A stretch of 64,000 bases of DNA from Crambe crambe (lineage: Eukaryota; Porifera; Demospongiae; Poecilosclerida; Crambeidae): NCBI GenBank assembly GCA_963924555.1, contig OZ004592.1, positions 5,704,001 to 5,768,000 on the forward strand, written 5' to 3'. A program made the position numbers and the translations under genes. Of the stretch, positions 55,122-64,000 are shown piece after piece (within the stretch, counting starts at the first letter, position 1; each line of letters begins with the position of its first letter). The notes below the pieces were generated by a model, which ran no database searches, was not told the DNA's origin, and saw only the letters and a list, made by a program, of their open reading frames with translations.

Positions 55122-57735
55122 TTAGTAGAATCTTGCCTTGTCACCTATGTCCTTCAGCAGTGGTCTGTGATTTTGGCGACCAGGCATAGAATGAACAGTA
55201 GCCCAACAATATTCACAATAGTATTGCAAGCAAGTCACACTGCCACAGAAGAAAGGGGCAGGTTTTCCACTACACTGCACTCCACTGCATTCATCACAAA
55301 CTTGCCCATCAAGAACATATGGCTTGATCTCAATCTAAAAGAATAGATTATGGATAATAGCAGTACAATCCAAAGGAGCTAGGCTCTTCAAATTTGACTG
55401 TGCCTTTTTATCCAATGAACCATAGTTGAGTTGCATGAAGCGGGCTGATACAGCTGCAATGTAACTTGCATGAGATGAGAAAACCACACATGCAGCACCT
55501 GCAAATACCAATGTGAATCACCCTTGAGAAACCTTTTTTTTTTAATTTAACACCCTTCTTTCCCGGTGAATGCGAGGTTCATCATAAAGCTTCTTGAAGA
55601 CTTACCTTTTGGGTATTTTAAATCACTATCAGAATCAATCACTATAAGTGCCACATTGCCATATTTTTCAGTCATGACTTCAGCAAGCTCTGAAGCTTTC
55701 AAAGGTCGAGGAACACCACCCACAAAAACAGCTTTGCGAGGATCAATAGGCTTGGAGAGGTCAACAGAGTGATAGCTGTCAGCAATATACCAGGGTCTAA
55801 TCTGAACCTTTAATAATGAAGGCATAATACAGTAAAGGACACTCTGAAAGAGGACAAACCTCTCAATAATGGACAGTCAAAAAGTACTATTGTATTACAC
55901 TATGTACACTCCATACAAATAACCTCCAAAGAGGGCAACTCTCTATAAAGGACAATGAAATTTGCTTTTATCTTGTTTGTTAAAATGTTTTCATACAGTT
56001 ATAATGAGCTAGCTGCATTATACAAATTAATTTCACATGAACATAATATGGTATTTGGTATTGCAAATGTGGAATCATTACCTTCTTTCTGGTGAGGTTG
56101 GATGAAGGGACATAGATAAAATACTTGTCTCCATCAGATATGCACGAGAGAAGAAGTTTGTGAACTGAAGACTCATTTTTGAACAAGAGAAATGCATAGC
56201 CTGTATTGATCGATGAACATAAAATTAACAGAGGCAAGAAGTTTTCCTCACAGGAAGCCTGTTGTCAATACTGAATACTAAAATTAATACATATAGGATT
56301 CATTCCAATAGTTTAACAGAACAGGTGTAAATGTTGCTCTAGGTCAATGCTGGAGCCAGAGGAAGATGGAGGTAATCGATTAACACTGATTGACAATATG
56401 AGGTGGCAATAGTACATCCTTTACACTTTGGGGTTTACCACACCTGTGTCACATGCAAAAGTTCCCCAATGTACAATACCTTTTGGAGGGATGCAAGCTT
56501 TGCTGTGGTTCTTATGAGGCCAATCCACGGTCAAGGAACCGAATCGCATGAAGAATAATCTTATGTCATCTATTAAAAAACCTCTTGACTATCAAAAATT
56601 ATCAAAAGAAATCTTTATACCTTCGTCTATGTCAGGTGGGAGTCCACCAATAAAAACCTTCCTGGAATAGGTTTCAGAAGATTGTATCAGTCCCTCTAAT
56701 CCTAAGGCTGTAGTGACATTGAGTTTTAATGGGTCAAATGCATCAGGAGAGCCCCTGCCGTTAGCTGCTAATGATTGTTCCACTTCAGAATCTATAGCAT
56801 CTACAATTATGAAACCATGAGATACTATATAAAAAAAGTATGCATACTTGTCATCTCCTTCTTAAGCTGACTCATATCAAAAGTATAAGAAGTCACTGCA
56901 GAGGAAGAAACTGCTGGAGCAGGTTGAGACTTGCTTGAAGGACAGTCAAGCCAATCTATCATAGCAGATCTTCCAAAGGGACTGCTGATTCCACTATCGA
57001 TGTCTGTATCAGGAGTACCAAACCGGTGCTACATGCAAGAATTAAGTATAATGTAGTACAAACAAGTCATCTGTTGAATGATCACAAAGTTTATGCATTA
57101 AACTCCACCTCATCATCAAGATTTGTAAACTGTTTTACCTTCTCTTCCTCAATACGTTCACCGTAATCTGCTAAAGGGCTGGACAGGAATGCATCTTCGA
57201 CCAATTCTCCTCCATCACGTACCAGTAAGGGATCTGAACATTCGGGTAGAGACATCATACGTGAATGAAATAGTCGTGATTTATCTCCATCTTTGCTCAT
57301 ATCAGTAAGTGGAGTTTGACAGCAGCCACTGAGAATTTTCTGGATGCTCATATTTCCACCAATGGAAGCAGACGTCACAGATTTCGATCGTATCTTCTGA
57401 GCCATCACTTGTGGAATGCTTAAATGAGCCTGGCTTAATGGCTGATATCCCCACATTTTACTTTTAGATATTTGACCAACTCCTTGGCAGTTTGGAAGAT
57501 GTCCAAGGTTGAGTCGTGGTTTGGTCTTGCGATCATGACCTACTTCCTTATTGAATGATACAGGTGTGTCATGAAACAATTCTTTCCTGGCTGGTGAGCA
57601 GATATAAAAGTGACACCTCGGATTTTGACAGGGGACCTTCAAATCTCCATCTCCCTTTGTACGAAAGCATTCTACACATATCATCTTATCAGAATGTGGT
57701 ACGTTGACGCCAGGACTTCGCGTTGCTTGACTCAT
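55122..57735 (-). CDS. CPEB: CPEB2-4-like RNA-binding protein (copy 2), with extra N-terminal Cys motif
   Basis: Minus strand, about nine exons; ATG at 57,735 and stop at 55,122-55,124. RRM1 starts at YSRKVFIGGLPPDIDE (about 56,660), with GYAFLLFKNESSVHKLLLSC in the next part. The linker KVQIRPWYIADSYHSVD leads to RRM2 (PRKAVFVGGVPRPLKA, then ALIVIDSDSDLKYPKG). The ZZ domain contains VCDECSGVQCSGKPAPFFC, then CLQYYCEYCWATVHS. The CYAGID segment of RRM2 is replaced by ALIVID, so RNA contacts may differ. The N-terminus has MICVECFRTKGDGDLKVPC followed by CHFYIC, a second cysteine motif spaced like the ZZ core. A GGAACCTC-type element lies at 55,828-55,965. Probably arose by tandem duplication with copy 1. 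Confidence 0.88.
55828..55965. mobile_element. GGAACCTC-family element in CPEB copy 2 intron
   Basis: ATACAGTAAAGGACACTCTG at the left and CTCTATAAAGGACAATGAAA at the right, with ACAAACCTCTCAATAATGGA inside. It is a diverged member. Confidence 0.5.
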
Positions 57736-58113
57736 CTCTAGCTGGAATTAAGAACAAAACTGAGACGCGAACTAAAGCTCGAAAATCTGTCGAAAAGAAA
57801 AATGATCTTTTTATAGTCACTGGTTGCCATGATCACATACCCTTGAGCTGTGATAAAAATTTTACACCGAAGAAGTGTTGATTATAAATTTTTTTTCGTT
57901 GCACAGTTGCACTTAGTGGAAAATGACAAGAGTACTAGCTACTGGAATGATCTTCCACCCTACCTATATTATTATAGCCATTGCCATGCTGCTTTCGCAA
58001 TAATCGAAGCCATAATTATGGTGAATTATTACAGTAGTCGGGTCAAAGTTCAAAGTTCACCCCCACAACAGAAGCAGAGAGACTGAGTGGCTAACTTTTC
58101 TTCATTGCCATAA
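57736..58113. promoter_or_regulatory. Bidirectional promoter region, CPEB copy 2 / MARCH5-like
   Basis: The two start codons lie 378 bases apart on opposite strands. The ends are GC-poor and no TATA box was recognised. The plus-strand 78-codon frame here has no features and is not considered a gene. Confidence 0.45.
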
Positions 58114-59102
58114 ATGTCTACGTTAAAGACACAAGACGATACCCCCAGTTACGACGTCGAGAGATCTGACAGTTGGAATGAGTAAGAATTGAAGCGTTCA
58201 ATAGCTAGACGACTATGTAAACTGTGGTAATTTTTATCCCCCTTAGGAGAACTTGCTGGGTTTGTTTCGGATCAGAAGCAGATGAACCAGGTCTAGAATG
58301 GATCAGTCCCTGTAAATGCCGTGGTGCCACCAAGTGGGTTCACCAGCTCTGCCTACAGCAGTGGGTGGATGAAAAGCAAAGAGGAAGCTCTTCAGTTGAT
58401 GTCAGTTGTCCACAGTGCAAATTCAGATATCAAATTATCTACCCCAGTTCAAGTCTCTTATTGTTTATCTATGAGTATGCAAATAAAGCTGTTTCTTCAT
58501 GTTCTCCCATGATTCTTGCTGGTGTGGCTGCTAGCTCTCTCTACTGGATCTCGTTCACATATGGGTATGCCACTACAGCTATTGCTCTGGGGAGAGAGAG
58601 ATCAATGGAGTTCTTCAGCAGTCCAGAATCATCTTATGCTCTCTTGCTGTTGCCTCTGCTGCCATGGGGAGTGTTCGGTTTGAAGCTTCTAAGGTTGGAA
58701 GTGTTGCTTCTGAAGGCTTGGTACAGAATAGTCCCAATGATATACACACTGGTGGAGAAGCTATCTATTGGGAATCATCTAACACATGACACTGTTCAGG
58801 AATATCGTTTTGTTCCAGCTCAAGTGCCAGTTCTTCCTTTTCTTTCAAGATCCATTATCAGTACATTTTTCTTACCATTCATTGCCTCGTCAATAGGTTG
58901 GACTTTTTCTCACATACTGAGGTCAACGAGTTCACTAAAAAGAACTCTATTGGTGAGTTGATTAATACTGTACATTCTGTAAGGATTTTTTGGTTTTATA
59001 ATTGTATTGTAGGGTGGATTCAGTTACCTTCTTATAAGCTATGCTCTCAAGATATGCATAGAGTACCGTCGAGGGAACCTAGAGAGAAGACATCCTATGT
59101 GA
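58114..59102 (+). CDS. MARCHF5: MARCH5-like RING-CH membrane E3 ubiquitin ligase
   Basis: Exons 58,114-58,181, 58,247-58,952 and 59,013-59,102 give 287 residues, close to 278 in human MARCH5. The N-terminal RING-CH (C4HC3) domain reads CWVCFGSEADEP, ISPCKCRGATKWVHQLCLQQ, WVDEKQRG and CPQCKF. Four hydrophobic segments follow: around LYWISFTYGYATTAI, YALLLLPLLPWGVFGL, FLPFIASSIGW and GGFSYLLISYAL. WVDEKQRG and the SCPQCKFRYQIIYP segment are diagnostic for MARCH5 among RING-CH ligases. MARCH5 sits in the outer mitochondrial membrane and ubiquitinates fission/fusion proteins. It ends RRGNLERRHPM just before the second module at 59,293, with which it could be spliced or read as a longer product. 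Confidence 0.9.
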
Positions 59103-59292
59103 TTTGCTACATAATACCCACTATAATACTTTCCATATATAATTTCAGGAAGTGGGAATACCTAAGAATATTCATTACTTTTGGGTGGGTGGCGCTGGTT
59201 GTGTTATTCGTATTGAAGCGCACCACAAAAAAAAAGCTTGACAGAAAAAAAAAAGGTTTGTATATGACGATGAAGAAAGTGAGAGACGAATT
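59103..59292 (+). other. Gap between the two MARCH5 modules, with a short hydrophobic frame
   Basis: The sequence encodes, in one frame, a possible membrane segment and a Lys-rich end (KWEYLRIFITFGWVALVVL, then KKKLDRKKKG), preceded by an acceptor-like TTTCAG. In another frame, VYDDEESERRIMNT leads into the next module. It could be an exon joining the two modules or part of an alternative C-terminus. It contains no RING-CH cysteines. Confidence 0.35.
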
Positions 59293-60157
59293 ATGAATAC
59301 AAGGTACTACATTCTATGCCAGTTAAAACTAGTTTTTTTACTAAAATTCTGTCTTTTTTAAGTCCATCTCCATGTCTCTCAGATGAATACTTGCTCCCTG
59401 ATAGTTTGATCCAAGCAGCAATGAGTGTGATATCTGTATTAGATCACTTGGACAGAATTTACCTCAGAGGGTCTCCCATAGCACTTAGTGTACTTGGAGC
59501 CACCTCTGCCTACTACGTGGCCTTTTCCTATGGTACAGGAGTTATCTTTCTTTTGTTGGGCAAGGAAAGGACTGCCCAGATGTTTGGCAATGCAGCCAAC
59601 AATCCTGTAGTAATATTGGTGGGTATTCCACTAATTCCAGTATTTCTGGTTGCTCTGGAGGCTTATGACTTGGAAGGAAAGTATGTTTAAAATGATCAAT
59701 AATTTTTCAGTGATGGTCATATGTTATTTCAAATTCTGACTAGGATATTAGCACTCTGGAGGGACCCAATCTCTCCCTGGATTAAGACAGTGCCTATAAT
59801 AGGTTCCACAATGGAGTGGATTTGGCCCTCCCCTAGCCGAGAACCACATATCTCATCACCTGAAGGACTTGGAGGAACAATAGATTATCTTGCCAGAATA
59901 GTGTCTGCTGGTCTAGCTTTTCCTTTCATAGCATATATAGTTGGAATGACTTTCTTTAAGTCAATATCACAGGATCACACAAAAAGAATTCTCTTGGTGA
60001 GTGATTTATAGCTACTTGCTATGGTCTGGTTCGATTCATTGTCAATGATTTTTAGGGTGGAATTGCGTTTTTCTCTTTTAAAACTCTTGCTAAAGTATAC
60101 CTCAGACAACAAGAATACAGAAGACAAGGTCTAAGAAGAGTCTTGGACTACCAGTAG
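59293..60157 (+). CDS. MARCH5-like membrane module without RING-CH domain
   Basis: With a start at 59,293 the exons are 59,293-59,303, 59,363-59,680, 59,744-59,996 and 60,056-60,157: phases fit and give 227 residues. It aligns to the part of MARCH5 that follows the RING: DEYLLPDSLIQAA, ATSAYYVAFSYGTGVIFLL (compare LYWISFTYGYATTAI next door), NPVVILVGIPLIPVFLVAL, LAFPFIAYIVGMTFF, RILLGGIAFFSFKTLAKVY and the basic end RRQGLRRVLDYQ. The LLGG junction lies at the same intron position as in the first gene. No cysteine pairs remain, so it cannot recruit an E2 by itself. It is either a separate gene that might modulate the ligase, or the second half of a two-module protein. The start is uncertain because exon 1 is only 11 bases. 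Confidence 0.7.
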
Positions 60158-60390
60158 CTAGCTAGCTAGCTATAGATATAGCATGCACAATGATTGATAT
60201 CAATTTGGGCTTTTTTTTTTTATGTATCATCTCCTAAGTGCCACAGAGCAAACATCTCATTTTCAGTCAATAAAAAGTTTTGCTGAAAAATATAGTTTCA
60301 AAAAACAAGTAGTTAATTGTACATTGGCTATAGGCTATGTGAACATAATGACATAGTGCTACAAGAAATACATAAAATAATTCAGCTTTG
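60158..60390. other. Convergent 3' region, MARCH5-like module / Ki-67-like gene
   Basis: 233 bases with a T run near 60,212 and AATAAA on the plus strand near 60,269. It is shared 3' untranslated sequence. Confidence 0.6.
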
Positions 60391-63300
60391 TTATTTGAGT
60401 GAGCGCACTCTATGTGATTGCCTTGCACCAGAACTTTCATGATTAGGAGCTTCATTCTTTTTTGTAATTTTGACCTCTCTCTTGCTTGTACTTCTTGAAC
60501 GAGTGACACGGATGCTGGAGGCAACAGATTCAGGCTTGTCCTCGATAATCTCATTAGCAATAATCATTTTAGCTCTTGTTTTTCGCAATCTGGTTGAGTA
60601 TGTAGAAACGTCATCATCATCAATGACTGGTGTGGTGGACTTGACCTCAATGGTAGCTCTAGATCTTGTCTTCCGTGATACAGTTGAGTTGGAAACCTCA
60701 GCGACTGGCTTGACTTCAGTGATGGGAGCGGCAACTTCAGCTCTTGTCCTTCGTGATCTAGTTGAAACTCCAACGGTAGGCATGGTGGGCTTGCTCTCAG
60801 TAGCAGGAGTGACAGCTCCAGCTCTTGTTTTTCGTGATCGGGTTGATCTAGAAACATTATCAGTGACTTCTTGAATCTCGATAGCCACCTTTCTTGCAGA
60901 GCGAGTGACCCGAGCATTATCATCAATCACTTGAGCAGATACCTGCTTCTTCTCTGATTTTGATTTTCCTCCTTGTGGCCGCACAACAGGATCATCCTCG
61001 CTTGAAGTATGTGCCATTTCAACAGGTTCTGTCTTTTTTGCTGCAACAGGAGGAGTGACGATGATTGACTTCTCTTCCATTGGTACATGATTGATAATCT
61101 TAGCAGAACTCCTTGTCACTCTGCAAGGTGCAGTATTGGATGACGCCTTGCGTTTCCGGCTATTTCTCTTGCTAGTGGTGGTAGCGGATTTAGGAGGAGC
61201 TTCATTGGAACCAATATCAAACAGGGTTGACCGTGCTTTAAGCCGTGAACTCATCGGTGCCTTTCTTCGAGGTCCAGCGGGTTTCTTTGCACTACTGGCA
61301 AGAGGGGAAGAGAAAGAGACCTTAGATGAGTTGGTTGCAAAAAGATTGGGCTCAAATATATCACCTGGGCTCTCACAAAACTTCACTTTAGACGATGAGC
61401 CAAATTTCATTGCTGATGGACTCAGTCTTCCTGATGATGAAAAATCATACGGAGATGGATTTTGAGGGACCAATCGTCTTTTCTTGGATGGTGGGAGAAG
61501 AACTGGAGAATCATTGACAGCAGGAGCATCCTCGATAGCTCTCTTGAGTGCCTTCTTGGGGACATGACTTAACTTATGCTTGCTCTGGATTGCAGTCCTG
61601 AGGGGACTGGGCATCGACTTCTTTGTAGCTCTAAGGTTAACTCCAGCCTTGATCTGGGTCCTCAGAGGTGTGGAAAGCTTCTTTTTGGTCATACGGAGAG
61701 TTGGTTTTGACTCTATTTCAGCTCTCAGGTCAACTGGGATTGATTTTTTGGTGGCACGAAGACCTGGTCGCTGCTTGATAGCATCTCTGAGAGGAGTAGG
61801 AAGAGACCTTTTAGTTTTCCGAAGGACATGTTTGGCCTCAAGAGCAAGCTTTAGTGGAGTAGGCATGGATCGCTTGGTCTTGCGAAGTGATGGTCGTTTC
61901 TCTATAGCAGAACGTATTGGAGTGGGCATCGAATGTTTGGTCTTACGAAGCTTAGGACAACTCTTAATCTCTGCTCGAATGGGTGTTGGCATCATCTTCT
62001 TCGTTTTGCGAAGGGAAGGCCTACTTTCAATCTCTTTTCGGACTGGAGTAAGCAGGTATTTCTTCACAGGTCTCGTGGAATGCTTAGCTTTAATCTCAGC
62101 CAAGAGAGGAGCAGGCAAGGAATGCTTTATTTTTTTAAGAGAAGGTTTTGCTTCAATCTCTTTCCTTAATGGAGTGGGCATACTCTTTTTTGTCTTGCGT
62201 AGACTAGTCTTGGATTTGATCGCTTCCCTTAGGGGAGTAGGCATCGACTTCTTGGTCTTGCGCAGTGCAGGCCTCTCTTCAATAGCCATTCTCACTGGAG
62301 TTGGCATTGACTTTTTAGTCTTCCGCAGACTCTGTTTCTCTTCAATGGCCCTCCTCAATGGAGTTGGCATAGACCGTTTGGTCTTCCTCAGAGCTGGCTT
62401 CTCCTTTATGGCTTTCTTCAAAGGAGTGGGCATGGATTTTTTGGTTTTTCGCAGAGTAGGTTTTTCTTTTATAGCCATTCTCACAGGAGTAGGCATCGAC
62501 TTTTTAGTCTTGCGCAGACTTGGTTTTTTCTCTATGGCAACCCTCACTGGCGTAGGCATAGATTTCTTGGTTTTGCGAAGAGGAGGTCGTTCAAGGATCT
62601 CTGCTCTGATAGGAGTAGGCATGGTGGGTTTTGTCTTTTTGAGATTGCGCTTGGAACTTGCCTGTATCTCTCTCCGCAGAGGTGTGGCCATGCTGTGCCT
62701 GGTCTTCCTGAGGACAGGATGGGAAGCAATACTACGTCGAAGGGGGGTGGAAAGACTCTGGTGTGTTTTGCGAAGAGCAGGTCTACCTTCAATTTGATAG
62801 CGTAGTGGGGTATACAGCTTCTTTCTTGAAGAAGATGCTGCAGAAGTAGGTTCATCAGAAAGCAAGCTGGAAGAGTCAAAGCTCTCTTCGAAGCCAGTCA
62901 TAGAATACTCGTACTCATCTTCGTCCTCACTGCCAGAGATATCTTCTTCCTCACTCTCAGACGTATCATCCTCTTCGTCGCTTTCAGACACATCTTCTTC
63001 AGAGCCTTCATCTATGGGAGGAACCAAGCTCTGGAAGCAGCGACGAACACCAACAGGGGTGGACCCAACTTTTACTGGAGTTGTCGCAGGAAGATGTCTA
63101 TCAAAAACCTCTGGCGACAGCAATGGGCCAAAGGTTACACTTTTACGAGATCTCTTGAAGGGAGGCTCGTTGATATCGGGATTGCTTGGGATATTTTGCA
63201 TTGAAATCTGAGGTGTGTTGACTTGTTCCAGAGATCTCTTTTGTGGAGTGATGGATTCGTCAACTTCCTGGATGGAAGCCAGAGAAGTGTTTCTCGAGCT

Positions 63301-63405
63301 ACGAGAGGATCTACGAGAGAAAGAAGACTCTCTGGAAGGAATTGGAGTTGGGACTTTCTTGTTGGTAGCAGCACTTGCAGACGGAGGGGTCTTGGGAAGG
63401 TTCAT
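60391..63405 (-). CDS. Ki-67/Repo-Man-like PP1-recruiting chromosomal protein with CDK-site repeats
   Basis: Single long exon of 1004 residues; ATG at 63,405, with a splice acceptor three bases upstream (CTTGTAG|GTA), so a non-coding exon probably precedes it. Residues 87-117 contain RKSVTF, then LSPEVFDRHLPATTP, then KVGSTP. This is the order of the PP1-docking RVxF motif and the following phi-phi/KiR-type segment known in vertebrate Ki-67 and Repo-Man (CDCA2). Residues 131-168 are acidic. Residues about 194-620 are some twenty 21-residue repeats (LRKTKKSMPTPLRxAIExKP). The C-terminal part is rich in Arg/Lys/Thr and has repeated RVTRSARK/STRSRKTRA motifs, like the Arg-rich chromatin-binding end of Ki-67. 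No FHA domain is present at the N-terminus, which is closer to Repo-Man. Likely role: bringing PP1 to mitotic chromosomes. Confidence 0.75.
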   Translation of the reverse strand: MNLPKTPPSASAATNKKVPTPIPSRESSFSRRSSRSSRNTSLASIQEVDESITPQKRSLEQVNTPQISMQNIPSNPDINEPPFKRSRKSVTFGPLLSPEVFDRHLPATTPVKVGSTPVGVRRCFQSLVPPIDEGSEEDVSESDEEDDTSESEEEDISGSEDEDEYEYSMTGFEESFDSSSLLSDEPTSAASSSRKKLYTPLRYQIEGRPALRKTHQSLSTPLRRSIASHPVLRKTRHSMATPLRREIQASSKRNLKKTKPTMPTPIRAEILERPPLRKTKKSMPTPVRVAIEKKPSLRKTKKSMPTPVRMAIKEKPTLRKTKKSMPTPLKKAIKEKPALRKTKRSMPTPLRRAIEEKQSLRKTKKSMPTPVRMAIEERPALRKTKKSMPTPLREAIKSKTSLRKTKKSMPTPLRKEIEAKPSLKKIKHSLPAPLLAEIKAKHSTRPVKKYLLTPVRKEIESRPSLRKTKKMMPTPIRAEIKSCPKLRKTKHSMPTPIRSAIEKRPSLRKTKRSMPTPLKLALEAKHVLRKTKRSLPTPLRDAIKQRPGLRATKKSIPVDLRAEIESKPTLRMTKKKLSTPLRTQIKAGVNLRATKKSMPSPLRTAIQSKHKLSHVPKKALKRAIEDAPAVNDSPVLLPPSKKRRLVPQNPSPYDFSSSGRLSPSAMKFGSSSKVKFCESPGDIFEPNLFATNSSKVSFSSPLASSAKKPAGPRRKAPMSSRLKARSTLFDIGSNEAPPKSATTTSKRNSRKRKASSNTAPCRVTRSSAKIINHVPMEEKSIIVTPPVAAKKTEPVEMAHTSSEDDPVVRPQGGKSKSEKKQVSAQVIDDNARVTRSARKVAIEIQEVTDNVSRSTRSRKTRAGAVTPATESKPTMPTVGVSTRSRRTRAEVAAPITEVKPVAEVSNSTVSRKTRSRATIEVKSTTPVIDDDDVSTYSTRLRKTRAKMIIANEIIEDKPESVASSIRVTRSRSTSKREVKITKKNEAPNHESSGARQSHRVRSLK
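61548..62826. repeat. 63-bp coding tandem repeat array in the Ki-67-like gene
   Basis: About 20 units of 63 bp, diverged at DNA level but with a fixed 21-codon period. By my count 18 units keep the pattern S/T-P-x-R/K (for example MPTPVRM, MPTPLKK). Three are degenerate (LPAPLLA, IPVDLRA, KKALKRA). The units in the middle (about residues 285-420) are the most alike, so expansion was probably recent there. The antisense 405-codon open frame across this region is a by-product of the period. Confidence 0.85.
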
Positions 63406-64000
63406 TACCTACAAGATATTATTGAATAACTATTAAAAGGATGCCACTGGTAGGATCAAGCCAAATACTCTAAATGTGGATACCTTTGGGGCCAGTTGGG
63501 GTTCTCCCCCAGAAAAAAAAGATTTGTTTAATGGGAGGGAGTAGGAAAGCAGGAAGGAGACATAACCCTTTCCAAGCTCTTATTTCTCTGCCAATAAGTT
63601 TGTATGAGCCCTCTCCCAGTAGTTACGAGAATTGACTAGCTAGCAAGATTAGCGAGTATAGCTAACTAACTTCTGATGCTCAAGATGACAGAACAAAAAC
63701 TAGAGATATAACGGAAAAAATCAGATAGATATTGCAACAACTTCAAAAGTGAGATTTTTAGAAGAGATCACACAAGGGATGAACGTGGATGTTTATGAAT
63801 CGAGGGTGTGTAGATTAAGTGAAGAATGCAGCTTGCATTTCCAATGAGTATTTATTTACTTCTATTGAGGCAAGTGCTTTACATAAAACCACCGGCCACA
63901 TGCATGGACGCAAGGATGTACAGTTGGTTTGCAGAGTTCATGTCCTAGCTGTAATTGTAAGTATTGTGCACTACTGCAAACACAATAGAGAGGTTTACAC
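63406..64000. other. Upstream region of the Ki-67-like gene; no gene seen
   Basis: It probably holds the promoter and a non-coding first exon of the minus-strand gene. No coding region or element is recognised. The strand of the next gene beyond the window cannot be told. Confidence 0.5.

Noticed and set aside
58898-59296. 132-codon frame as an independent gene
   Set aside because: Its first part is MARCH5 coding sequence and intron in another frame. Only the later hydrophobic piece is of possible interest and is listed as a gap feature.
61580-62797. 405-codon open frame on the plus strand
   Set aside because: It is the antisense of the 63-bp coding repeat array in the Ki-67-like gene. The frame stays open because the repeat has a codon-multiple period with no complementary stops.

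Overview
This window looks like chromosomal DNA from a compact animal genome, most likely a demosponge (Amphimedon-like). The evidence is short introns of about 40-300 bp, genes packed head to head and tail to tail, dense small inverted-repeat elements in introns, and clearly metazoan genes (CPEB2-4 type, MARCH5, NT5C2, CDC23/APC8, RRP5/PDCD11). The species is an inference. No tRNA, rRNA, CRISPR array or bacterial operon was seen.

The left half (about 1-33,000) is a young array built by segmental duplication. Two families alternate. One is an intronless membrane transporter of the POT/SLC15 type: one broken copy, four full-length copies and one copy with its C-terminus cut off. The other is a two-exon DEDDh 3'-5' exonuclease of the REXO4/ISG20 type: two clean copies, one altered copy that may still work, and four or more broken copies. 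Remnants of a third gene, here called gene X (last exons only, secreted-type beta-sandwich sequence), lie between them. The same mobile sequences interrupt or end at least three array genes. Between exonuclease copies, at 26,134-27,554, lies a 1.4-kb fold-back element with TTAA ends. Its two arms each carry the 5' part of a gene for a P2X7-type cytoplasmic 'ballast' cysteine domain, facing each other.

The right half (about 33,200-63,400) is conserved housekeeping sequence: an unrecognised 662-residue protein (minus) head to head with the ribosome-biogenesis factor RRP5 (plus); the APC/C subunit CDC23 (minus) head to head with cytosolic purine 5'-nucleotidase NT5C2 (plus); two tandem CPEB2-4-like translational regulators (minus); a MARCH5-like mitochondrial E3 ligase (plus) followed by a second MARCH5-like membrane module without a RING-CH domain; and a 1004-residue Ki-67/Repo-Man-like protein (minus) with a PP1-docking region and about twenty 21-residue repeats, most carrying a minimal CDK site.

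Best leads: the P2X7-domain fold-back element, the Ki-67/Repo-Man-like protein with its CDK-site array, the RING-less MARCH5 module, and the transporter/exonuclease array with signs of gene conversion and birth-and-death evolution. All exon boundaries are read by eye from splice consensus and reading frame. No similarity search was run.
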